From Gnetum montanum (lineage: Eukaryota; Streptophyta; Gnetopsida; Gnetales; Gnetaceae), in the NCBI GenBank assembly GCA_015680685.1, contig MNCI01017890.1, positions 943,332 through 1,007,331 on the forward strand: a stretch of 64,000 nucleotides of DNA, written 5' to 3'. Below the pieces are notes generated by a model. The model saw only the letters and a list, made by a program, of their open reading frames with translations, searched no databases and was not told the DNA's origin. Of the stretch, positions 12,369-21,679 are shown piece after piece. Within the stretch, counting starts at the first letter, position 1. Every line of letters begins with the position of its first letter. The position numbers and the translations under genes were made by a program.

Positions 12369-12976
12369 CTCTGGGTCTCATTCACCCACTAAGCTAACTA
12401 CAAAGATGCCAAAATGCAAAATGCCAAATGAAAGTGCCAACTGTCAATAACTTGAAAAAATAGAAGGCCCCCCCCCTAAAAAAATTTAGGCACAGGGGTA
12501 TTTATAAGGCTAGGATTAACCCAAAATGTGGATCGAGTTCCACATGGTAGTTTGATATGTGGGACTAAAAGAAAAACTCAAAAAAATTTCTAAGTTTGGA
12601 GGTGAGCAGAAAAAGTTTCAAAAATTTTCTAACTCTAGTTGCTATGCTTGCCCCATATTATGCATAGGACATGAGACACTCCCCGAGGATAGGGTGTAGC
12701 ATGGATACTTAGAAGAATTTGGTAAAAATTATTGGCCTTGTTCTTGCTATGCTAGCTACACTAGAGCATAGCAGGAGAGGTAGCCTTAGGAGTTGAAAAA
12801 TTTGCCAAATTTCTTTTCCATTCTAAGCTAGCTTAGCATCTTCTAACTTGACACTTAGGCAAAACTGATCACTGAGGTGCTGGCTACACTAGCTATGCCC
12901 TAGGACGTAGTAGGGGCAATGGGAGCATAGCATATCACTTAGAAAATTTTGCAAAACTGGCCATTTGTGTGTTAGC

Positions 12977-13011
12977 TATGCTTGCTATGCTCTAAAGCAT
13001 AGCAAAGCATA
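12977..13011. repeat. Hairpin of CTATGC/GCATAG repeats in D U3
   Basis: TATGCTTGCTATGC, a 6-base loop, then GCATAGCAAAGCATA form an inverted repeat with arms of 14-15 bp and one unpaired base. Related half-sites occur at 12645-12675, 12748-12772 and 12885-12915. Confidence 0.75.
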
Positions 13012-13395
13012 GTAGCTACAATCTTGAGCATAGTAGATACAATGCCAAAGCATAATATTTACAGTGCTAGGTGTAGCACAACACTTAGAAAAATTTCAAA
13101 CACTTAGAAAATTTTTTGCAACTTGTTTCATCATTCTGACACTTGGCCAAAATTGTAGAAAATTTTTTGTTAAAGTTGACTACACTCTACTGCAATGGAG
13201 AGCATGGTCCCAACACTTAGACAAATTTGTAAAAAGTGCCATTATTCTAACAGTTAGAAAAATTTTGCAAATTTTGTGGTTGGAGCTAACTACACTCAAC
13301 ACTTAGAAAAATTTGGGAAAAGTTTCACCATTTTGACACTTAGCCAAATTTGCAGTTGAGATGCCAAGATCCAAAATTTTGTAGTATTTCAATGA

Positions 13396-13407
13396 CCCCT
13401 CTTTGTT
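13396..13407 (-). promoter_or_regulatory. D polypurine tract
   Basis: Minus strand AACAAAGAGGGG, a few bases before the LTR start. The same tract, with the preceding CATC, lies next to the 3' LTRs of B and C. It primes plus-strand DNA synthesis. Confidence 0.8.
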
Positions 13408-14500
13408 GATGTCTTGCAAAACACCACAGTAGACATGGCACCAACATCGCTCATTGGTACAAGATCAAGTGTCATTCCACCATGTTCAAAAGTGCCATAG
13501 AAAAGGGTATGTTGGGGCAAAGTGTGTAGGTAATGTGCTAGGAAGATGAAATGAAAGCAAAGGAAATAAAATGCAAACAGTGTATCTTGATGCAAGATGA
13601 GAAGTCAGCACAGCTAACGGTGACCATGGCATGAAGTGGCTTGCCCCTAAAACATCAAGCTCTCATCAAAGTGCTTATGAGAGAGTCAAGGTGTGGACTC
13701 AAGGCTAGGTCAATTGCAAAAGTGCAGTGCTGTTAATTTGCTTGGGGATGTGCTTTTCTCCATTTTTTTTACTTTGTTCTTTGCTTTCTTGCTTTACTAC
13801 GAGGCAAACCTTCGTTGGGTTTGGCTTACTACGAAATGCTAGCTGCAAGGTTTGGGCCATCAAGTAGATGGGACTTGTTTTGATGCAACCACATCGCATC
13901 TATAGGATAGGTGTTTCTTCCCCAAGATGAGTTATGTTACATCCACTTGGGCCTTGACCAGCCAACAGAGACTCCCCATGGGATGAGTTGCATTATATCC
14001 ACCATGGTTTCTATGGTTGATGTGAGGAAAATTCTGCATTATAGTGCATATGCATTAGAGGGATGTGCAATCATGAGTATGCAGGGGATGAGAGGCTATT
14101 GGAATGAAGGAGTGGATGTGCATAGGCTATAACAAGATGTGGGGGATGTGCACTCTTGAGTGGCTTAACTAGTCCAATCATGCACATCGGAGCAATGTGG
14201 CAACTTGCTACTACAATGAGATGCATCTTTGCATGACTGCATTTGAGGCTTTGTCCTACAAACACAACTTCGAGAAGATAAAAAAACCACAAAACATAAA
14301 ATGCAAATGCAAATGCCAAATGTAAAGATGTTGCAAGTGCTAGATGTGAAGATGTTGCAAATGCATCAAATGTTGTGCTAGTTGCAAGTGCTTAAGAAGA
14401 TAATGAAAGTGCCAAGGTGATGATGCTACAAGTCCTTCGAAGGTTGCACTAATGGCAGGTGCTCCAAAAGATCAATAGAATGGTGGGAGGCAATGATGTT
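13408..14500 (-). other. D 3' untranslated region
   Basis: Lies between the TAAACTAG repeats and the polypurine tract, as in B (46751-47932) and C (51480-52670). Short plus-strand repeats such as GGGATGAGTTGCATTATATCC near 13925-14005 are seen. No coding sequence. Confidence 0.55.
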
Positions 14501-14509
14501 GCAAATGCA

Positions 14510-14940
14510 CTAACCTAGTTTAAGGTCCTAGTAGACCGTGAACCTAGTTTAAGGTCTTGGAAAATCGTGGGGTGCTAGTTTATAGTCCTAGCAGACTATT
14601 GTGTGCTAGTTTAACATCATAGTAGATGAGCTATTATGCTGGTTTAATGTCATGACCCAAGGATGATCCATGCCAGTTTATAGTCATAACAGATTTTCTG
14701 TGCCAAATTTTTGCATCATGGTGAATAAGTGCTTACCTTGCTTGTGTGAGGTACTATGCTACATGCATAGTCATGCTATGTGCCTGCAAGATCCTACAAA
14801 AAGCAGCTAGAAAAACAACATCAAGCAGCACCTATCATAAACAAAGTTAAAATGCACAAATGAAAGAAAAGTAATGCAAAATGTAATAGTTTTAGGCCAT
14901 TCTGGGCCATGGGCTAGTTTAAGGACTTTCTAGGCCATGT
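14510..14940 (-). repeat. D TAAACTAG-type repeat arrays
   Basis: On the plus strand CTAGTTTAAGGTCCTAGTAGA and variants recur near 14514, 14547, 14576, 14606, 14637 and 14673; read on the element's own strand this is the family motif ending TTAAACTAG. Two more copies (GGGCTAGTTTAAGGAC and a relative) lie at 14890-14940. 14950-15070 holds only T-rich DNA. Confidence 0.75.
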
Positions 14941-15069
14941 TTTTTTGTAGTTTTATGATTTTTTTAATTTTTATGTGTTTTTTATGTTTTTCAAATGTAA
15001 TGTGTAAGCTAAGTCGATGGATGTGTAAATAAAGCAAAAAACATGTAAACAAAATGAAATGCATGATCT

Positions 15070-15950
15070 AGTATGTAAATGCGTAGTCTAGTGTGATGCA
15101 AACAAAAGTAAAAAATGCATGGTAAGTGGAGGCAAGGGATAAGCAAGTGCTTAGCATGTTTTTGGCCAAGGGAGCATCTTGATCAGGCAGTTTTTTCCTA
15201 ATCTGGTTTGGATTAGGGGATGTGTAGGGCTTAGGATCCTCTAGGAGGTTGTTGGCTTTAACCACTCATTTGGGTGTGTTAGCCTTAGGCATTACATTGG
15301 TTGCTACAGGTGTACCACCAAGAAACTCCACCTCCAACACTTGTTCCATGTCTATGTTATGGGTAGCTAGAGGAGAGATGTTATCACCATGGATGATAGC
15401 TTGACCACCTTTGTATGGTAGGTGGATTTCTTGATGGATGGGAGAGGATATGGCCCATAGTTAAGCTAGCCAATGCCTACCCAGGATCAAGTTGAAGCCT
15501 GGCATCTTCTCTATAATAGTGAAATCTACATTGGTGAGGAACTGCTCTCTTGCCATGAAGGCTAAGTTGATTGTACCCCTAACAGTGATGTGTCATCCAT
15601 TGAAGGATTTTAGACATGTGGTTTTTATTTTCGTAATTTTTTCTACCATGCCTAGCTTGTTGATTATGGAGTACAGGACTACGTTTGTTGCTACAGCATC
15701 ATTGACATGCAACCTATGGATCGTGCACTACCCAACACATATGCTAATGGATAGTGGAGCTATAGTGACCTCCCCTCATTCAAGGTTAACCTTGACTACA
15801 TTGTCATGACACACTAGGAATTTTATACCTAATTCCTATGGTGTGGGGGCCAACATTATTGCACAGATGTCCTTCATAGTAGGAATAGAGGCCAACATCT
15901 AGGCCAACACTTGGTGGTAAGAAGATGAGGTTATGACTAGGTCGTACACA
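15070..15950 (-). pseudogene. D protease domain, broken
   Basis: The minus strand reads a Tat-type retropepsin region homologous to those of A, B and C. At 15700-15650 it has LHVNDAVATNVV where B has VHVDDGAATNVI, so the catalytic Asp-Gly is lost. It then reads LKSFNG, EKMPGFNLILGRHWLA and AISSPIHQEIHLPYKGG. The tail (15265-15070) is lysine/proline rich. Stops interrupt it several times. It would have processed the gag polyprotein. Confidence 0.75.
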
Positions 15951-16853
15951 CTCAACGTTGTGTTCTTTTGCTTGAGCATTTGTTTCACCTAGGTTAGTGT
16001 AGCTACAAAGTCCTTATCATCAGCCATCATGTTGGCCTTGACTTCCTCCATGTAGCTTGAAAGATAAATCTCATAGAGGGGAGTTGGGCTTAGGTTGCTT
16101 CGCTTACTTGGGGGTAGGGATCCCAATGTTTAGTTGTTGCTTACTAGTTATGACCTTTGCTTCAACCATGGGGGTTGCGAGGTTCTTGTTTGTCCTCTTG
16201 CATTTCCATTTGATAGGCCTACCCAGATTGCCAATGGGGTCGACCCTCAAAGAAGGAGAGGCCAAGATGTTGCCCACTATTGGGCTTCGGGTAGGTGAGG
16301 GGCCATCATGTTGTGGCACCATTATGACAAATGGTGGTTTAGGAGCTATTGCAAGGCCAACTTGTTGTGGCACCTTGATGATGAAAGGTTGCTTAACGAT
16401 TGTTGTTACTATGTCATGCTAGTTTAACGTCTTAGTGGATGATTGGTTTGGTTGCTAGTTTAACATCTTAGCAGATGATTGTTGTAGGAACTTGACCACA
16501 AAGGGTGTTGTGGGTGCTCCATGGGGCACTTTACTAACAAAGGGAGGCCTCTTGCTTGTGGAGGCTAAGGGGATCCTTGCCTTATTAGGAGGCACATGGA
16601 TCACAAAAGGTTGTTGCTTAGGTTTAGACTTACCACCTATACTATGGAGTTTATGACATAGGGGGCATCATCTATGTTGTATTGGCTCACTGCATCAAGC
16701 ACCAATTGGTCCTATTCTATCATTCTTTGTAGTTCATCCTACAAAGCATGATAGTTGTCTCTCCTATGACCAGACATCTCATGGTAATGACAATATTAGT
16801 CCAACTTGAAGTGTTGTGGCACTAAGGGCTCGTTTGGTACTACTGAGGTGGAG
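15951..16853 (-). pseudogene. D gag C-terminal part, cut by element B
   Basis: Starts abruptly at the B insertion with PLVPQHFKLD and then a knuckle-like segment CHYHEMSGHRRDNYHAL, where the family has CX2HX4HX4C and here the last Cys is Asn-Tyr. After it come repeats of the form PFVI-VPP or PFIIKVPQ (at least four), as in C. Two TAAACTAG-type repeats sit inside this segment at 16418-16480, which is unusual because elsewhere they lie between domains. Several stops. Confidence 0.7.
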
Positions 16854-18421
16854 TGAAACACCACTAATTTTGGTTTAGCACTTTGAAATGAAAAAGAATC
16901 AAGCCCTTTTGAAGTTTTGGGAGGTAAAATTTCACTAAGGCATTGAGCTCACACCCAGCCTGCCCAAGGTAGTTTGCTCACCCTCAACGTGAGAAACTCC
17001 AAACAACATCAAAATCAAGTTAAAAAGTGCATGTCATGTTGTGGTCATGCTGGACTCACGCTGCAGCGTGACCATAGTGTGAGTGACTCATAATGACCTA
17101 ATTACCAAGCTGCAAGTCATCCTCATTATTGACAACTTCAAATTTCAGCCTCAGAATTCCAGATTTTAGCTCAAAATTGCAAGTTTTTAGGGTCATGCTG
17201 TGGTCACGCTGCAGTGTGAGTCCAGCATGACCTACCATAAATAGCACAAAACAAGTCATTTTCAACCTTAGTTTCTGACTCTCAAGATCAACCATAGCCA
17301 GACATTTGATACACTTAGGAATCAAGCTTCAAAAATCAAAATTTGGTAAAAAATTACAAGTCTTTACGCACTCACGCTAAGGTCACACTAAAGTCATGCT
17401 ACAACATGAGTACAATGTGAGTGTAGTGTGAGCATAGTGTACACACACTGAAGACATGCTAAGACACGCTATGACAAAATCAACTCACGTTGGAAGCAAA
17501 AACACCTCAAATAGCTATAGAACCACTCGAATCAACACCTTGCAGTAGTCAAGTCTCAATTCCAGAAGTTTCAATAGAGCTAGAACCAATTTCTCTTGTT
17601 GTACATTATCATTTCATTATAAATCTTCATTTTTGGGCTTGTTGAACCCTCACGGTCCAAATTGTATGTGCTTCCATGGGCTTGAGTAAGCCACACATTG
17701 TAAGATACGATGAACCTAGTCAGGAAACGTAGCTTGCCCACACACGTCCAACTCACACACAGCTATCCATTGGACACGTGTCATGAGATCCTTATTTCTC
17801 TCATCTGTTAGACATTGATTTCATTCATGAATTCCACACCCAACCTCGGCCCAATCCTATAAATACCCTATCAATTCATATAAATTGGGGGTTGGCAATT
17901 TCGAAGGTTAACGGCTTAGGAAACGTAGACCAGTAATCCTTGGACGCTCGACACACTTGACTCCTGGCATCTAAGCACTTTTGATAGACATCACATCACA
18001 TCACCCTGGGGCTTAGTGCTTAACCTGCCATCCACACGTGCAGCTATGCTTTGACTGGTGCACATTTTTTTCTAGCAATACAATACAGTTCATTTTTCTA
18101 GCCATTATTTCTGTTTACTCTATTTTACATTCAGTTTACGTTTAGTTTATTTTTTGTTTATGATATCTGCATATGTTTCTATTTACACTCCATGTGTACG
18201 ATTTACGTTTAAGACATCGATTATGATAACGCCAGCATAAGCCATAGTTTATGCTTGGGGAAGTCCTTGGTTGATTTGCATGCAGACCATTGAAGGCACT
18301 CTACCTTCGTTTCCTTTTCTAGCTTGCCCTCAAGTGAAGGTAGATTCAGCTATGTCTACTCAATGATCTTTTGGTGTTTGTTTTCCCTTCCAGCCTTACA
18401 CTGACGATTTAGGTCAGTACA
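16854..18421 (+). repeat. B 5' LTR
   Basis: 1568 bp, TGAAACACCACTAATTTTGG ... GGTCAGTACA. The first 1417 bp match 47949-49336 with mostly transition differences. The last ~150 bp (18271-18421) match, inverted, the end of the C LTR at 49337-49500, which confirms the terminus. U3 has several palindromic or near-palindromic TCACGCT/AGCGTGA sites. Confidence 0.85.
17056..17071. repeat. 16-bp perfect palindrome in B U3
   Basis: TCACGCTGCAGCGTGA. A one-mismatch relative (TCACGCTGCAGTGTGA) lies at 17205-17220 and half-sites around 17370-17470. The 3' LTR copy has decayed to TCACGCTACAGTGTGA near 48146. Confidence 0.9.
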
Positions 18422-18759
18422 GTAAATTGGCGGAAGAAGAAGGACCTGACTTATTTGTTGTCTGTCAAAATGTTGACCATGATACTTGTCTAAACGCTAC
18501 ACAAAATAAGTAGTGATTAAAGCTCAATCATTCTACACACGCCAGATCAACTTACCCATCCTGCCTCTATCAGTCTCCCTGTCAATCACGTCACTGCAGT
18601 TGCTCATGCTGCATTTATTCACTGTACTGCACACGCTGCAACTTTTGTTTGTCAGTTAGCTGTAGTTGGTCACACTATGGGTGCTAACACCCAGTTTACA
18701 TTCAAATTTATCATGTTGCTCACATTCAAATTTTCTAGCTCAGTTCACTTATGTTCATT
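18422..18759 (+). other. B 5' leader with candidate primer binding site
   Basis: After the LTR the sequence reads GTAAATTGGCGGAAGAAGAA. A primer site should begin with TGG, and TGGCGGAAGAAG six bases after the LTR is the candidate. I could not assign the tRNA. The rest is leader up to the gag ATG. Confidence 0.45.
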
Positions 18760-20274
18760 ATGGAATCCTCTAAAATTAACTCAGTAACGCTACTGATCTC
18801 AGACTTTGGGGCTGAAACCTTGAACCTTGTAACTACTATGAAACCCATCACTATCATCAAATAGATAAATCCCCAAGGCCCTACACACCAGTCACTTAGG
18901 CTATAGGGAAAAGACCCTACCTATGCGATTCTTACACCCGAATAGTATAACTTCATCTGTGTCAAGATCCAAGCCAACTTACCTATAGATCATGTAAAGA
19001 GGGAAGTGAAGTGAGACTATGAATTTATCCACAAAGGAGGTCGTGAGTTCATCCCTTCAGCATTTGACATATTCCCATTGTCTAAAAACCATCATAAGCT
19101 CATATCCCAGCTTCTCATGGCAAGAAGTCAAGCCTTACAGCTACCTCCAATAGAGCCTCAAGATGAGGAAGATGACTTTGCAGCCCAATCTAAACATGGA
19201 GATTCCTACCACACCATTAGTACCCATGCCTATACAAACCCATTATTTCATCCCTTTTTGGAAGAAACTATGCTTCGTCCTTCATCTGCAAATACTCAAG
19301 AACCAATTTCCCTACAAGAGGTACCTACTTCCATTCCCATCTTCTCTGTGCTCAATATTCACTCTGATGCGTCCACTTCCATTGTACCCCCACAAGTAGA
19401 GTCCCAACAACTACCTTCCCAAACTAACGCAAGATCAATCTTTCGACCTCAAGTAATTGGGATGCCATTAGTCATACCAACTTCCACATCCACCCATTAC
19501 ATATCTCAAGTGTAGATACACGAAGCACCATTGATTACTTCAACCCAACACGTTCAGGCTGTTACTTCACAACCTGTGGTTAGGCAGTGGGTTCCACCAG
19601 CTATACTCTTAATCCTAAATACTATCCCACCATAAAAAATGTCATCCCAACAACATCTCTTTCCACAAAAAATGCAACAATTGAATCATTATCAACCACA
19701 ATCCACTCAATCCACTGGTCTGCCTACTGCCCAAGAGTGGGCAGACACAAAAAAAATGATGCACTCATTGGTAGAAGAATTAAAACGCCTTAAAACTGTG
19801 AACACTAAGGAAGTCAAGTTACTAGACTTCTATTAAGATGATCCAATTGACCCCTCAGTTCCATCCTTAACCTTACCAAAGGGAGTCTCATTACCCCAGC
19901 TAACCAAGTACAATGGAGAGGGAGACCCAAATGCCCACCTAGTAACATTTCGAATAGAATGTCTTTTGCTTCAGGCATGGCCCCATGTAATTCTGCATGT
20001 GTTTGCTATGTCCTTAACCGGAAAAGCCTTAGACTAGTATCGAACCTTACCCCATAACTCCATATCTTCTCTAGAGGATTTGTCGCACTAGTTTGTCACC
20101 CGTTTCAAATACAATCAAAAGCCTGAGGCTACGTTAGATAGCTTGATCTAGATTATACAAGCATCATTAGAGCCAGCATAGAAATTTATCCAAAGGTGGA
20201 GTGCAATCTTGAATGAACTTCATGGACCCATCCTTGAAACATATCTGCTTACCATCCTTAAGGCAATTGTGAAT
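18760..20274 (+). pseudogene. B gag, part 1 (left of element A)
   Basis: The start is ATG at 18760, chosen because the frame from it aligns with the C gag start (TPE-stop-YNFIC and GGREFIP in both). 19078-19515 is a Ser/Thr/Pro-rich open stretch; 19639-19836 is Gln-rich with a KKMMHSLVEELKRL helix. 19890-20270 is the retrotransposon gag core (KYNGEGDPNAHL, FAMSLTGKALD, LPHNSISSLEDL, ILNELHGPI). Stops include TAG at 18943, 20035, 20089 and about 20150. Element A cuts it within ILKAIVN. Confidence 0.75.
20270..20274. repeat. Target site duplication of A, left copy
   Basis: TGAAT directly before the A 5' LTR; identical to 33899-33903 directly after the 3' LTR. Rejoining here restores the B gag reading (ILKAIVN to NEFIKSNLYYL), matching the uninterrupted gag of C. 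Confidence 0.9.
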
Positions 20275-21527
20275 TGAAACACCGTGAAATTTCGAGACCT
20301 CAATGGTTCAGCAAAATCTCAAGGCTCGGGCAAGGATCGATAACATGTCGTACATCTCAACAAGTTTTTTTTTAGCTAAGGGCCTGTTATGCCACATTAC
20401 GCAGTCTAGCGTAATAGACCCCAGAAAGACTAAACAAAAACAAGGGAAGCGCAGTTACAACACTTCAATTTTGTAGGTTCACTACATTACACCAAGTTAC
20501 GCTATGAAGCGTAATGTAGCATAACATAGCGTAATGCAAGCAGATAATTAACATAGCAATATTCAGGCATGGGTGGTTCTTATGCCACGATATGCTCTCC
20601 AGGGTATTACAACATAACCGTAGGATAGTTTATTACCAAAGCTCTAGCAAGGGTAGATTATGACACACTACACTTTAGAGCATAACACAGTGTAGCGCCG
20701 CAAGCTTCAAACACAAATGCACCAAGTCAATGGCATTTTGTAGGTTCAGGACACACGTCATCTAAATCACATTTTTCTCCTGACCCTAACCTTATAAATA
20801 CTCTAGTTGACAATGATCAAAGCATTGGCAAAATTTCTCTTAATTGGAAAAAACTTTTCTTGGGAAGCGATCTTCTTTCATTGGCAATTGTTGACAATTC
20901 TTGGCGAAGACTGGCGAGAGAAAAAAAAAGGATCGACAATCGAAAGAATGTCGAAGGTGACTAATAAGGGCTTTTGATTAGAAACTTCCAGTTAGCAGAC
21001 ATTCTACTTTAGGTTTGACTCCCTTGCACCTAGATTGGCTAGAATAAGGTAGATCGGCCTTTGCTTGTTTCATCTTTGAACAGCTTTCCTATTCTTGGCA
21101 TGTGCTTTGTCTAAACTGAAGTCTCCCTACAATCATTGTATCCAACATATTATGTGTATAAGATAAATCCCAAATCTTGGGATTGCACATTCTCTAAATC
21201 CAATTTATTGCATCCTATCTAATAGATTTTGCAATTACTTCGAATCATTTATATCATTCTCGTTGCCTTTGAGATTACCAATATCATATCTCCTCATTGA
21301 AATTTTCATCTTGTAATCTGGTTATTACAAAATTTACTGATTAAGTAAGTCCTTGTCTGATCAACAAGACCATTTATGACACCTTGGATTCCTTTTCTCC
21401 AGCACAGCCCTCGCATGGGTCTGGGGTTGGAATTGTGTACACTGATCCATGTTTTATGAGTAGTCTTGTAAGCTGTCTGTACCCATTATCGATTGAAGTA
21501 AACATAATACCTCCATGGTTGTTTACA
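20275..21527 (+). repeat. A 5' LTR
   Basis: 1253 bp, TGAAACACCGTGAAATTTCG ... GGTTGTTTACA. Pairs with 32682-33898; near the 3' end (after ATTGTGTACACTG) the two copies diverge and differ by about 38 bp in length. U3 inverted repeats: ATTACGC/GCGTAAT at 20396-20415, TTACGCTATGAAGCGTAA at 20497-20514, CTACACT/AGTGTAG at 20671-20698. Confidence 0.9.
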
Positions 21528-21679
21528 CGATTGTGTGGTGCAGATCGGTCACTTTGACGATTCCTTTAGAATCCTGCAGGGTAGAAAGCCCATTTTCACC
21601 TTACTTTGCCTTTGCCCTTGTGATCCTTTACCCTTTCGATCTTTATCCTTGTCATCATTAATCTCGAACCACATGGAGA
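21528..21679 (+). other. A 5' leader with candidate primer binding site
   Basis: Begins CGATTGTGTGGTGCAGATCG. TGGTGCAGATCGG eight bases after the LTR is the only TGG-led candidate; the tRNA was not identified. Too short to hold more. Confidence 0.4.

Larger units (their letters stand above)
11559..13391 (-). repeat. D 3' LTR
   Basis: About 1833 bp. It starts TGAAATACTAC at 13391 on the minus strand, directly after the polypurine tract, and is taken to end ...TTGTTACA at 11559. That end resembles the end of the A 3' LTR (TTCTAGC...ATGTTTT...GTTACA), which is why 11559 was preferred over nearby TGT sites. The likely target duplication is CTAGG at 11554-11558, with its partner outside the window. 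U3 is full of CTATGC/GCATAG and CACTTAGAAAAATTT repeats. Confidence 0.65.
11559..16853 (-). mobile_element. Element D: 3' part of a non-autonomous Tat-like element
   Basis: Minus strand. From high to low coordinate: gag zinc-knuckle region, proline-rich repeats, protease, TAAACTAG repeats, a 3' UTR-like stretch, polypurine tract, 3' LTR. There is no RT, RNase H or integrase between protease and the LTR, unlike B and C. B inserted at 16853/16854, so the N-terminal gag and 5' LTR of D should lie to the right of the window. D is the outermost host of the A-B-C nest. Confidence 0.75.

Noticed and set aside
12099-12392. Cys-rich open frame on the plus strand
   Set aside because: It is created by the 36-bp tandem repeat inside the D LTR, whose unit is a multiple of three; no homology or start context supports a protein.
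21441-21450. A 5' LTR end at ATTGTGTACA
   Set aside because: The two LTRs agree closely only to here, but the target duplication TGAAT places the true end at 33898, and the left copy has a matching GTTTACA at 21527.
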